Positions 1-9,649 of a stretch of 64,000 bases of DNA are shown here, piece after piece. The DNA comes from Leishmania mexicana MHOM/GT/2001/U1103 (taxonomy: Eukaryota; Euglenozoa; Kinetoplastea; Trypanosomatida; Trypanosomatidae): contig NC_018311.1 of the NCBI RefSeq assembly GCF_000234665.1, positions 186,001 through 250,000 of the forward strand, given 5' to 3'. Numbering within the stretch: the stretch's first letter is position 1; each line of letters opens with the position of its first letter. The position numbers were made by a program, and so were the translations under genes. Below the pieces are notes generated by a model. The model was not told the origin of the DNA, did not search any database, and saw only the letters and a list, made by a program, of their open reading frames with translations.

Positions 1-221
1 GGAGTGTGAGAGTGGCGTGAAGGATGAAGGAAGCTACGGGCTGCGGGAAGAAGAGGGGCCTGTGGGGGGAGGGCAAGGGGTGCACGCACTCTTACATGAA
101 TATGGATGTGCAGTGCAGCGCAATCACAAGAATAGCGCTAAGACGCATATAAAGCCACACAAAAAAAAAACATGCGAGCGCCATCCCCCAGGCCCCTCCA
201 CACAACACTGTCGTAGCACTA

Positions 222-250
222 TGTGTCTGTGTGTGTGTGTGTGTGTGTGT
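222..250. repeat. GT microsatellite
   Basis: Nearly pure GT dinucleotide run. A matching CA-rich run lies at 413-443. Such tracts are typical of Leishmania untranslated regions. Confidence 0.9.
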
Positions 251-412
251 CACTCCTCCACTGTGGCGACACAAGCCACCCGCACGAGGAGGAGGAGGAG
301 GAAGAGACAAAAGGCAAAGAGAAACAAAAAAAAGATGCGGTAGCACCGACAGCAGTGACGTGACATACAACCACACAGCACACAAAGAAAAGCAGAAGCC
401 CGAAACTGCCAT

Positions 413-443
413 CAACACACACGCGCACACGCACACACACACA
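413..443. repeat. CA-rich microsatellite
   Basis: Interrupted CA run that ends in a short GA run. Confidence 0.85.
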
Positions 444-489
444 GAGAGAAAGGCAGGGGGGCGTCCCCTTTCCTTTTTCTTTTTCGTGC

Positions 490-1045
490 TCCCTTCGTAT
501 CCCAGCCACCCACCCATTTCTCGGCCATAAAAAGTCAGGGCCAACACCGCCTCTCCCCCACCCACCCCCCGCGCTCCGCAGGGCTCCGCACAGCCGCTCC
601 CCCATCAGGCAGGTCGCAACGTGGTGCATCCTCCTCCCCTCTCGGGGGGTGGCTCGCAGGCGCCCCGCACCAGCAGGCGGTGCGGGGGTTGGGTGGCATG
701 CGCTCGAGTCACGCGGACACTTTTTGCCTATCCGATGATACCCACAAACACCCTCACTGCCGCAGCTCGCCCCGACGCCCACGCCGTCCAGGGCCCGCCC
801 GCCGACATCCGCAGCGATGACTCGCGCTGACTCGCCCACGTCGTAGGCACTTGACGCCGGCACCACCAGTAGTGGCTCGGCATTCGGCAGGGATGGGGGC
901 GGGGAGAAGGGGGGGCTGCTCAGCCTTCACCCAGACCCGAGTCTGGACACACCGGACCCTTGAGATGCCGCGCATGGAGGGGTGTGTGTGCTGCCCCCCC
1001 CCCCCGCCTCCTCCGACGTCATCCGGGCAGCCCCACAGCAGAGAA
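490..1045 (+). mobile_element. SIDER2-like retroposon remnant, antisense to the local array
   Basis: The block aligns by eye, in order, with the copies near 15665-16220 and 50825-51385. Shared landmarks are a CAACGTGGTGCATCC-type signature near 614, CACTGCCGCAGCTCGC near 756, ACGTCGTAGG(C/T) near 839, a GGC(A/G)TT(C/T)GGCAGGG string near 880, a TTGAGATGCCGCG-like string near 960, and a CCGGGCAG string followed by an A-rich tail near 1024-1060. The signature resembles the conserved 79-nt 5' hallmark of trypanosomatid ingi/L1Tc-related retroposons, whose short Leishmania members (about 0.55 kb) are called SIDERs. The left boundary is approximate. The element reads on the plus strand, while the gene whose 3' region contains it is on the minus strand. 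Confidence 0.7.
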
Positions 1046-1347
1046 AGAAACATGAGGAAAAAGAATGGAAAGAGAGGCAAGAGCACAAGAAAGGCATACA
1101 CCGTTGCAAGTGAACGCACACGTACACGCAGCAGCGGAACAGCACATGCCTCAGCGAGAGAGCCAACACACGCCTTTATGGACATGCCCCGCTGAGAAGG
1201 CAGAAGAGGAAGAAGGGAAGCACCTACGAGGACTTCGAAGCGCCATAGAAAAACACGCGCCCACGCCCACAAACACGTACAAACCGGACAGCCATGCGTG
1301 TGAGACAGACACGCCTGGGAGGGGGACGCGGCAGGTCAACGCGCCGG

Positions 1348-2886
1348 TCACGCCCCACCAAACCACCGACTGCGAATCCCTGTCATGAAGCGCTGCATCG
1401 CGGTCTCGTTCTTGACGCTTGCCGCCTGCTCCTCTGCCTCGCGTTTGCGCAGTTCGCGGCGCACAATGCGGATCTTCTCATTGAGAAGCGCACAGTTGTA
1501 CGTTGTCGTGCACTCGAAGTGGTCCTCCTCAAAGTGGGAGCTCTTTGTGTAGGCGATCTCCATGTACTTGGGCTTGTCGGCGAAGACGCGCACTTCCTCA
1601 ATGTCCTTGATCGTCCGCTCCGTCGTCTTGGGCAGCGCCTCCGACGCGTTCGGACGCATTGTGTAGAGGTGCTCGCCATCCACACAGAGCAGCCGCTGCT
1701 GTCGTGCGCCGTACTTGTTGATGCAAATCACCTCGAACTGCTGGAAGGATACTGCCTCATCAACATCCATGTCAATGATGATGTCCTCTGTCAAGTCGCG
1801 CAGAACCTCTGTCGGGGCCTCCTCGACGGCACGGCCGTTCACCACCACTTCCCGAACGCCAAACCGGAAAAGGGACAAGACGGTGCGCTCGGCGATGGGG
1901 CAGTTTGGCTGACCGCAGCCGGCGCCGAAATTGTAGTACTCATTAATGTTCAGCTCCATCGGCCCATGCATGATACGCAGAGACCCCTGAATGATCCCGC
2001 TGGCTGGCAGACGGCTACAGATGGTAGCCTCCAACGACTCGGAGAGCATGTCGGCCGGCACGACGCACTGTCGCTGCACTGCCTTTGCCTGCGGGTCTAA
2101 TGGGCGCACCTGCACAGTCAAGTTGACGTCGCGCGTTGTCGTATTAAGCAGGGCTGTGCGCTGCGGAAAGAGAAATAGCTTCGCCGCCGGCATCGGGTTA
2201 ACGGCGTAGCAGGAAAAATTCTGTGCACCGAGGTCCAGCTGCGCCGCCATCTCCTCCTCGCCCGTGTACTCGTCAGCGATGAACAGCTTGTACAGGCGCG
2301 GGTTCGTCGAGTAGCGCTGCGAGAGCAACTCATTCGTCGACACGGCCTGCTGCAAGAACGCTGCCACGACGTCAACGCCGCGGTAGGCCGGCTGCGTCAT
2401 ATTCACCGTTACAGTCGTGCGCTTGCCTTCAGCGTTGAGAAACGTGCTAAACACGCGCACCTCGCGTGTGGAAGGAACGAGGTCGCAGGCAAAATCGTTC
2501 GAGGCCGTGCTCTGGGCATTGCTCAGCACCCCGTCCCACTGCAGCCCTCGACCGCAACTGCCGCGTATTTGGGATGCGTAGCCGGGTGCCATGGCGATAG
2601 ATCCTTGGCGCTGCAGGGCGCCTGTTAAGGGCCTTCCAATATTACGAAAGACGGCGGTGGCCGTCAGCGCCCGCTCCACGATCGCATCCTGCACCTCGTC
2701 CCGGGTCAGTGCCCAAACATTCCCTAACTCGTCGCTGTACTCGTTCGTGTTGGGTCGCCAATCATCCACCGCGTGCCACGATTCACCATTAGCAGTGCGT
2801 GGAACCTGGTAGACATGCTTTTTTTGCTCTCGCTCCAAGTCCTCGGAGACATCGATGCCCGTCACGTCGACGGCCCATCGCATCAT
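1348..2886 (-). CDS. SIN1/AVO1-like protein (putative TORC2 subunit)
   Basis: 512 residues, close to the length of mammalian SIN1. Residues about 140-235 look like the ubiquitin-like CRIM domain: a beta-rich start, then a long helix, then an LYKLFIADEYTGE segment that resembles the CRIM 'Y-x-LHIA-D/E-D-GE' strand. Residues about 252-345 read as a second ubiquitin-like (Ras-binding-like) domain. Residues about 378-475 look like a C-terminal PH domain, with a KYGARQQRLLCVDGEHLY strand pair and a terminal basic helix. The order CRIM, RBD, PH is that of SIN1/AVO1, which recruits substrates and membrane to TOR complex 2. The frame is open further upstream, but the tandem ATGs at 2884-2886 and 2881-2883 are the first to follow a plausible acceptor, so I start there. 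Sequence similarity is weak and the assignment rests on architecture. It could instead be another Ubl plus PH protein. Confidence 0.55.
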   Translation of the reverse strand: MMRWAVDVTGIDVSEDLEREQKKHVYQVPRTANGESWHAVDDWRPNTNEYSDELGNVWALTRDEVQDAIVERALTATAVFRNIGRPLTGALQRQGSIAMAPGYASQIRGSCGRGLQWDGVLSNAQSTASNDFACDLVPSTREVRVFSTFLNAEGKRTTVTVNMTQPAYRGVDVVAAFLQQAVSTNELLSQRYSTNPRLYKLFIADEYTGEEEMAAQLDLGAQNFSCYAVNPMPAAKLFLFPQRTALLNTTTRDVNLTVQVRPLDPQAKAVQRQCVVPADMLSESLEATICSRLPASGIIQGSLRIMHGPMELNINEYYNFGAGCGQPNCPIAERTVLSLFRFGVREVVVNGRAVEEAPTEVLRDLTEDIIIDMDVDEAVSFQQFEVICINKYGARQQRLLCVDGEHLYTMRPNASEALPKTTERTIKDIEEVRVFADKPKYMEIAYTKSSHFEEDHFECTTTYNCALLNEKIRIVRRELRKREAEEQAASVKNETAMQRFMTGIRSRWFGGA

Positions 2887-5095
2887 TTTCCACCTCCTCA
2901 CACCCGCCACGCCGAAGCGGGTTTGCGTGTCTGTGTGTCCGTGTATCTGGTGTTCGGGTTCCTGGGACGCACTGGAGCCTGTGCCAATGGTGGACACAGA
3001 AACAGTGCTCCAAGGGGCCAAAGTGTACAATGAATGTCTACAATGGCACGCGCGGCCTAAGGTGAGGTGTGCTCGTGCAAAATTCGTGACGGCACGAACG
3101 CCCCTCGGCACGTGGGCAGAAGAAAAACGCGAGCGGCGCAACGCATTCAACGGTCTTGTGCAAGTCGGCCAGGGCACAACTGTGGCAGCCTAGAGAGGGT
3201 CGTGAATAGACTACGGCAGCGCGACGGCAATGACCCTCACACAACCACAGAAACCCCTCACACGAGAAAAGGCGGGGACAGATGAAAATGACCAACACGC
3301 CCAGTCGATGCGTCGGTGTGAATCCTTACTTTCCTTCGCCGGCGCGAGAGAGCAGGTGGGAGACCAAGGAGGGGAGGAGGGAGAGGGGGAGAGGGAGTAG
3401 AGGGGGATGTATCGAGGAGTACAATAAGCGCTCCGACTCGTAAGAAAATATACACAGTCCCACAACCCGATATGAGGGGTGCGTGCCATCGTACAGCATC
3501 GACCGAGTCTTGCCACTCAAGGTGATCCTTAGTGACGGTGTGTGTGTGTGTGCACCTCCGTTTGGGACTCACGAGAATGCCGGACCACCCATCGTTCCGG
3601 ATCTCTTGCCTCATCTGGTGAGGCTGTGAGCTGGGCCTGGATAGGTGGGACCGACTCTAACGCACTGGCAGCGACGGAAAGAAGGCCTGAGCAGGAATTC
3701 GAGTGACCACATGAAAAACGTGACTTCAAATACGAATTGAGAGCGGAGCGGCATCACGTGGTGCATCCGCACAACGGAAGTAGGCGATGGCGCGCGATAC
3801 ACCGGTGCTTCTCGTCAGCTCTGAGCCCCTGGGGAACACTGACGGAAAGGGGGGGCGGGACGACGTGAAGGGGAATCCATTCACGAAAACAATAAGGAAA
3901 ATACTTTACACGGCAAGAAAGACGCGCTGGCTGGCTGTGGAAGAGGAGCAAGGTGTTGAAGCAGAGGATACAGGAAGCCAGAGGACAATGTGCGGACCTC
4001 TGCATTCACGGTGCAAGGCGAGGCCGCATCTCCGCTGTGTGCACTCGACTAGGCGTCTATGTGCATGTTGTGTGTGTGCCTCGTCCCAAGAAAGGGTGAG
4101 CAAGTCAAAACGGCTTCAGTCAACGAGAATAGCAGCGGTGGACGGATGAGGAGGCGCCAAAGGGGATGGAGGGAAGGAGGGAAGGGAAGAAATCGATTAA
4201 CACATCCCCTCGTGCCGTACAGCGGACCGCATATGCCTTGATGGAAATTAGATCGCGGAGGCGGAGGAGGGGGAGGGGGAGAGGGGGACGTGCGAACGTG
4301 TGTGTGTGGGTATATAACGTGCGTCAGTGGTCAGCAAAAGAAGAGGCGAAGGGAGAGGAAGAAGGGGCGGGTGGGCGTGGTAGCGTAAGAGAGAGAGATC
4401 AAGGCGAACGGGGTCCCTCGCAAACAGGTGAGGCAGTGGAAGCGCAGCAGCGAAGAAAAAGCCCAAACGTACTCGGAGACAGCTATATGCACCCCCTCCC
4501 CTATCTGCTGCTTTGATGAAAGGTGTCGGCGGTGTCGACCGAACTGTGAGACGGAAGAGAAGGGACTGAGCAGCACACCCTCGTAACGTCGACAGTGCCG
4601 ACACCATCACGTCAGGGCTAGACAGAGCTGCCATCCATTACAGCACCGCCGATACGTCGTGTTCTGAACGCATCACTGTGAGACCAACATCGGCCCACCG
4701 CGTCGAATTCCCGCTCTCCGCAGCCCTGAGAGCGCGTGCCCTTCCCTTTGGCAGACTGCCGAGACGGTACACTTGTGCGGCTGCGTTTGCGTGAAAAAGC
4801 ATCCAGGATTCGGGACCATCATGAAAAAGGAAAGTGCTACCACAACCTGGCGGTGTTGCAGCAACAGAGGCACAGAGAAGACACAAGATGAAGGGACAAC
4901 ATAAGTTATGTAAGCACGCCGCCAACGCTGTCGCACGCGTCATCTTCGCCATCAACACCCACACGACACCAACAGTAATACGCACACAGATATTCCTTCG
5001 CCGTAGAGGGAACACACGGCGACCTTTACCACCCACCTCCTACCCCAGCCAGCCACGAGAGAGGCAAGAGAAGATGGATGATGGAGACAGTCACA
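2887..5095. other. 2.2 kb intergenic/UTR stretch, no convincing gene
   Basis: This separates the SIN1-like gene from the 109-residue gene upstream of it. Several open frames exist on both strands (the longest minus-strand one at 4638-5036), but they have low-complexity or UTR-like composition and no recognisable domain. A single signature-like string near 3751-3768 is not accompanied by the rest of a SIDER. Confidence 0.6.
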
Positions 5096-5425
5096 TCAAT
5101 CTGTTGAGATGCGCCGGTGGTCCAGAACACGCAGTTCCCGATCCAGCTTGTAGTTTCGCCGGTACAAAGGGAACATGCGATCCCGCGAGGCTGCCAACGA
5201 TCCTGGACGGCTGGTGCGACCCTGCTCCGCTGGATAGCGCTGCCCCTTCATCGAATACGTGTAATGCAATGGCTTGTAGAGAGAGGCGACGTACGCCTCA
5301 TCCAGCTGCAGCTCCGCGGCGGCCTCATCCAGGTTAAAGCGCCCACGGCGGTCCAGCGGGTGGACAGTCTTGTCCTTCCATCCGCGCTCGAAGGAGTTGT
5401 AGAGAGCACGCACAGTCCGGCGCAT
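5096..5425 (-). CDS. Hypothetical 109-residue basic protein
   Basis: I do not recognise the family. The product is small and basic, with an arginine-rich amphipathic N terminus (MRRTVRALYNSFERGWKDK) compatible with a mitochondrial presequence and a charged C-terminal half rich in Arg and Tyr. It has no membrane segment. A pyrimidine tract ending in AG lies about 250 nt upstream on the minus strand, so it sits in the array as a normal trans-spliced gene. Its composition is coding-like, unlike the repeats on either side. A small mitochondrial structural subunit is possible, but that is a guess from the N terminus only. Confidence 0.6.
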   Translation of the reverse strand: MRRTVRALYNSFERGWKDKTVHPLDRRGRFNLDEAAAELQLDEAYVASLYKPLHYTYSMKGQRYPAEQGRTSRPGSLAASRDRMFPLYRRNYKLDRELRVLDHRRISTD

Positions 5426-6543
5426 CTCTGCTTCCTCTTCTTCCCTTCCTTTGCCTCCTTGCGCCTCTCCTCACCCCCACCCCCTTTCAGAGCACACGCC
5501 ACGGATACACTTCGCCCGTGCGTCCACTACCTTGTCTGTGTGCCTGTGTGTATGTATGCGTGTGTGTGGGTGTGTGTGTGAAGAGGTAGCGCGTCCAGAA
5601 ATGGGAAGACGACCCCCTCCCCCTGCGAAGAGCACACACACACACACAAAGATGTCGTACTTTGCCGAGTGACTGTGGAAGAGAGAGAGAGAGATCGAGC
5701 ACTGCGACGCGTGTTGAAGAACACGAGAGCAGTATGCGGAGAGAGAACGAATCACGAAGAGAAGCTAAGTGGCTGAGGAAAACAGGTGCCATACATCGCA
5801 TAAGCCTCAGCGTGCGTCCCAGACAAGCTGAGACGCATCAAAGGCGGCAAGGACACAAAAGGCCTCCACACCTCTCCGCATGTGTATGCCGGTGCACCTG
5901 CTTTTCGCATGTCGCCTGGACACCACTCGTCCTGACCCAGGGCGGCACGCGCGAACGTAGAGGTCGGCCTTGAAACCAGCAGGGACCTCTGTTTCGCTGC
6001 TCTTCCTGGACCACTCCACGAATCGCAAGGCACAAATACACTATGGTGGAAGGGAAAGAAGACACACATGCGCACACACAGAAAGGGACAGAGAGAGAGA
6101 GCAAGTCGTGGACTTGACACGCTTGAAACCACGCTGCCACACCCCTTTGCGCCGTTTGTGTCCTTCCTTCCCCCGTTGTTCTTCCTCTTCGTCCCCTCAG
6201 CATTGCGGGGGAGGTGAGGAGGGGGGCGGCTCTGCGCGTTTGTGAGACAGACACCCACGTGGACAGACGAGTCAGACAAGAGTACATATAAACAAAAGTA
6301 GTTTGTAGATTGTGTGCTGGAGTGCCGGAGGGAGGGAGGGAGGGGGATGAAGCGTTTGCGTGCTATTTGCACGTGCGCGTCCTTGGGCCCCCAAAAGTGC
6401 AGGCAACCTGTACTACAGGCGCGTACCGTGTTGCGTGGCGTGGCTGTATCTGTTTGCCCCACATACTCGCTCATGGCTGCTCACTCACTCAGCCCACCAC
6501 CACCGCCTCCCCCCTCCCCAATCATTCGTTGCTCTCCTCCTCT
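5426..6543. other. Intergenic/UTR with GT and CA microsatellites
   Basis: Spacer between the 109-residue gene and the downstream end of the 186-residue hydratase gene. It holds GT-rich (5535-5580) and CA (5632-5648) runs and the acceptor at 5673-5674. I see no gene. Confidence 0.6.
5673..5674 (-). promoter_or_regulatory. Probable spliced-leader acceptor for the 109-residue gene
   Basis: Read on the minus strand, a (TC)n tract and TTCCAC directly precede this AG. The next in-frame ATG downstream is the gene start at 5425. Confidence 0.5.
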
Positions 6544-7104
6544 CTACTTCGTCACAGACCACTCACTCTCCCCCTCAAACTGCAGAGTCTTGTTCATGAC
6601 CACGGCAGACCCTTCAACGCACACGGTTGTCTTGCCGGTTGAGGGGTCCGTCTTTTGTACGGTGTTGGAGAGAGAGATGAGACCCTTATCCTTGCGGAAC
6701 TCTCGGACCTCCACGATGACATCGAGGTCGTCGCCGACGAACACCGGGGCGGTGAAGCGCAAGTTCTGCGACAAATACACAGTGCCAGGCCCGGGCATCT
6801 CCTTCGCCATGAGACCCGAGAAGAGCGAGCCGGCGTACATGCCGTAGCAAATAGTGGTGGGAAAGCCCGCCGCCTTTGCCGCCTCCGGGTCACTGTGAAT
6901 GGGGTTGTGGTCGTCAATGACGTCGCCGAAGGTGTTGACGTTCTCTTGGCTAATGTGGACTGTCCTGGTCGCCCGTGAGCCCACACGGATGACAGATGGT
7001 GCAGTCTCGCTGGACATGGTCGCTTGTGAGGATGATGGTCCTTCGGTCTTTGCACACTTGGAAGAGGGTGACACTTGCTCAGCGCTCTGATCTCGACTGC
7101 CCAT
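6544..7104 (-). CDS. MaoC-like hot-dog (R)-specific hydratase/dehydratase, long form
   Basis: 186 residues. The hydratase-2 motif DDHNPIHSD spans residues 64-72, with the catalytic pair D65 and H70 expected for the (R)-specific enoyl-CoA hydratase/MaoC fold, followed by AAGFPTTICYGM. The family hydrates trans-2-enoyl thioesters or dehydrates 3-hydroxyacyl thioesters. The start at 7104 is chosen because a strong pyrimidine tract ends in AG only 14 nt upstream. An internal ATG at 7017 would give 157 residues, exactly the length of the neighbouring paralogue. The 29-residue extension is Ser-rich and not basic, so it does not look like a mitochondrial presequence. There is no C-terminal SKL. The protein is roughly 60% identical by eye to the product of 8134-8607, its tandem duplicate. 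Confidence 0.85.
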   Translation of the reverse strand: MGSRDQSAEQVSPSSKCAKTEGPSSSQATMSSETAPSVIRVGSRATRTVHISQENVNTFGDVIDDHNPIHSDPEAAKAAGFPTTICYGMYAGSLFSGLMAKEMPGPGTVYLSQNLRFTAPVFVGDDLDVIVEVREFRKDKGLISLSNTVQKTDPSTGKTTVCVEGSAVVMNKTLQFEGESEWSVTK

Positions 7105-8133
7105 GTGTGTTGTCGATACTGAGAGTTCGAGAGAAGAAGTATGCGAAAATAATGTGAAAAGGAAAGGGAATCGGTGTGATACCCACGCAGTGTCGAACGC
7201 AAAGGGATGGAGAAATAGGGAGCGGGAAGGCGGAGGGGAGAAGGTTCGGGGTCGTAACGCGTGCGATGGCACACAGAGAGACGAACAGCATGCTCTAGTC
7301 CCACAGAGGCCGGTATCCGCTTCACGCACCCCACAGGACATCCTTTTACTTGACGCTGTTGCGCACTCACACGTGCGAAAGCGCGTGCGTGTCAGATGCG
7401 AAGGTGAACAAATCTTCGGCGGCGGGGTGAGGGGGTAATGCAGAGCGACATCGATTCGGCATGAGCTCTCACACCTCCTCCATGCACAAGACCACGACGT
7501 CCCGAACATATTCGAGAAGGCAATGATAATGGAAACACACATAGATTCCTTTTTATGTGTGAGAAGACGCTAGCAACAACAACTGCTCCAAGAACAAGAG
7601 CTCTGCTGCTTTTTCTCCCCATCCACTCACCCACCCCACCCATCTTTGCGTTCCCTGTGCAAGGCTTGGGAAAGTTGTATTGGATCGACGTGGAGATGAG
7701 AACGAGAAGGAACGCAGCGCCGGACAGGCAAAGTGTGTGCATCCATGTGTCTGTCTGCGTGTCTGTGTGTGTGTGTGTGTGTCGCTCTCTAAAATGAGGG
7801 CAAGTGCCAAGAAGAGGGGGGAGGGGCCTCCCGCACACGTGATGGTCCCAAAGATGCAACAACAGAAAACGGGAAACGTTATAAAAATTTTTTTCAAAAG
7901 CAGCGAAGACAACAAAACACACACACACACACAAAGAAAACAAACAGAGAAGTGAAAGAGACCACCGCCTCCGTCACGACACACACGCAGACAACTGTGC
8001 CTCACCTCCCCTTTGTTGCTGCCTCTGTGAACCACCCCTTTTTTCGCTCGGGTGATCCCGGCACTTTGTACGGGCAGAGGCGTGTTGTTCTTGGGGGGAG
8101 GGGGGTTTCCTTCCCAACGTCGACGACGCGGCG
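7105..8133. other. Intergenic/UTR between the two hydratase genes
   Basis: Spacer of about 1 kb with a GT run (7759-7782) and a CA run (7915-7933). Open frames here are repeat shadows. Confidence 0.6.
7119..7120 (-). promoter_or_regulatory. Probable spliced-leader acceptor for the long hydratase
   Basis: On the minus strand a long T/C-rich stretch (CTTCTTCTCTCGAACTCTC) immediately precedes this AG, leaving a 14-nt leader before ATG 7104. Confidence 0.6.
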
Positions 8134-8607
8134 CTAAACCCGACGCGTCCACTCGCTCTCCCCTTCGAAGTCCACCATTTTGTTCATTCCTACTGAGAAC
8201 CCCTCAATGCAGGTGATCTTCTCGCCCGGGTTCTTTGGGTCTGCCTTCTGAATGATGGTCAACATCTCAATGAGCCCCTTGTTTCGGCGGAACTGGGTGA
8301 CTTTGGCAATCACTTCCAGCTCATCACCAACAAAGATGGGTCTTGTAAAGTGCAGGGTCTGTGATACGTACACCGTGTTCGGGCCTGGAATTTCTGTCGC
8401 CATCAACCCGGAAAAGAGAGAGCCGGCCAGCATACCATAGCATATGGGGGAGGGGAATCCGGCGGCCTTTGCAGCGGCCGCGTCGCTGTGAATGGGGTTG
8501 TGGTCTTGAATGAGGTCCCCAAAGGTGACCACATCCTTCTGCGTGATTTTTACCGTCTTCGAAGCCTGCGCCCCGACGCGGATGATGCGGCGCGCTGCCG
8601 CTTGCAT
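8134..8607 (-). CDS. MaoC-like hot-dog (R)-specific hydratase/dehydratase, short form
   Basis: 157 residues. Motif QDHNPIHSD at 34-42 supplies the catalytic D35 and H40, followed by AAGFPSPICYGM, the substrate-binding part of the hydratase-2/MaoC fold. The frame is open further 5', but with non-ATG codons. ATG 8607 is preferred because a pyrimidine-rich stretch ends in AG only nine bases upstream. The N terminus MQAAARRIIRVGAQASK is basic and amphipathic, which suggests mitochondrial import and thus possibly mitochondrial type II fatty-acid synthesis or beta-oxidation. It is the tandem paralogue of 6544-7104. The two diverge mainly at the N terminus and at the extreme C terminus (TRRV versus SVTK). 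Confidence 0.85.
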   Translation of the reverse strand: MQAAARRIIRVGAQASKTVKITQKDVVTFGDLIQDHNPIHSDAAAAKAAGFPSPICYGMLAGSLFSGLMATEIPGPNTVYVSQTLHFTRPIFVGDELEVIAKVTQFRRNKGLIEMLTIIQKADPKNPGEKITCIEGFSVGMNKMVDFEGESEWTRRV

Positions 8608-9148
8608 CGCGCTCGCCTGCGATGGGACAGTGGGAGAGACACTTACCGACCATACGATGAAGGATGAATGGCGAATTTGTGTGCGTGTTGTCTGTGAAGA
8701 CCGCGCCACCCCAAGAACGCATGCAGGTGAAAAAAGAAAACGAAAACGAGAAGCGGTACACACACAAGGCGCAGAAACAGGAAAACGTCAAGGCAGAGGG
8801 TGTGAGAGACGGAAAAACGGTTTGCCGCAGCGCTCATCGTTTTCAGACCTGTGCGCGCGGGGGCAGGCTTTGCGCAGCTTCGAAAGATTCGACCCTGCTG
8901 AGGTGGTCTAGGCAAAAAGCGAGAAGACACATGCACACACACGCACGCACGTTCGCTCTTTCTCTCCCCCCCCCGCCCCCGCCCCCTCTGCTGTCACCAA
9001 AAAGTGTTCCATCGTGGCCACAGCCGTGGAAAAAGACATGCACTGCTTCACATTGCTTCTTTAGATGTAACGCGACGACATCAGTCCTCTTTTGAAACCT
9101 ACACACAAACACGCACGCGAAACAGGTCGCCCAGCCTGACGACCTGGC
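8608..9148. other. Intergenic/UTR, no gene seen
   Basis: Spacer between the short hydratase and the 166-residue gene. It holds a CA-rich run near 8930-8950 and a C-rich run near 8965-8990. Confidence 0.6.
8617..8618 (-). promoter_or_regulatory. Probable spliced-leader acceptor for the short hydratase
   Basis: Minus-strand CTCTCCCACTGTCCCATCGC precedes this AG. The leader would be nine nucleotides. This site decides the start at 8607. Confidence 0.55.
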
Positions 9149-9649
9149 TCAGATCCGGTTGTACTGCAGCGCGTTCCGTTGCATCACCTTGTTCCACCGG
9201 TGTTCCCACCCACCCTGGTTCAAGGTATTGTCCGTACCCCAGCCCTTGTAGTGAACGCGGTGTACCAGAATGTTGCCAGAGCGGACCATCTTGTTCATCG
9301 TCCAGGACGATACGTTTGCGTACGGCACCCACTCGCGCGTGCCTAGCGCACCCTGTACCGCGTAGTAGCGGTCGACGTTTGCGAGGCGGTAGTATGGCAC
9401 CTTGAAGAGGCCGAACTGATTGTAGCTGAAGCAAGTGACCTTCCGCTGAAGCATCTGCTGCGGTAGACCGGAGAGCGACTTCGCCAGTGGCTCATCTACG
9501 TTCGCTAGCGCCTGACACAGGCTGCGCAACCACTCATCACGAAAGGACTTTTCGTACATGAGGCGCGACTCCAGCACAAAGTGGGTGTGCCGGCGTGGCA
9601 CATCCTGTCCAATGTGCCGCATCAGCAAGACGCCCGTGCAGCTAAGCAT
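9149..9649 (-). CDS. Hypothetical 166-residue protein, Trp/Tyr-rich C-terminal half
   Basis: I do not recognise the family. The N-terminal half is helical and charged (EWLRSLCQALANVDEPLAKSL). The C-terminal half is rich in Tyr, Trp, Asn and Arg, with no transmembrane segment. It starts at an ATG and lies in the same-strand array between the acyl-CoA dehydrogenase-like and hydratase genes. Composition and a clean start support a real gene. A small mitochondrial complex or ribosome subunit would fit the composition, but I see nothing specific. Confidence 0.65.
   Translation of the reverse strand: MLSCTGVLLMRHIGQDVPRRHTHFVLESRLMYEKSFRDEWLRSLCQALANVDEPLAKSLSGLPQQMLQRKVTCFSYNQFGLFKVPYYRLANVDRYYAVQGALGTREWVPYANVSSWTMNKMVRSGNILVHRVHYKGWGTDNTLNQGGWEHRWNKVMQRNALQYNRI

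Larger units (their letters stand above)
1..1347. other. 3' flank of the SIN1-like gene, no gene seen
   Basis: This is the downstream untranslated or intergenic sequence of the minus-strand SIN1-like gene. It holds GT and CA microsatellites and a SIDER2-like retroposon. Open frames here are low-complexity shadows of the simple repeats. Confidence 0.7.

Noticed and set aside
1294..2100. 268-codon plus-strand ORF
   Set aside because: Antisense shadow of the SIN1-like gene. The minus-strand frame has domain-like structure and fits the array.
3751..3768. CACGTGGTGCATCC string like a SIDER signature
   Set aside because: None of the other ordered SIDER landmarks accompany it on either strand, so a chance or heavily decayed match is more likely.
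4638..5036. 132-codon minus-strand ORF with a hydrophobic stretch
   Set aside because: Composition is UTR-like and no family or splice signal supports it. It could be real but I cannot back it.
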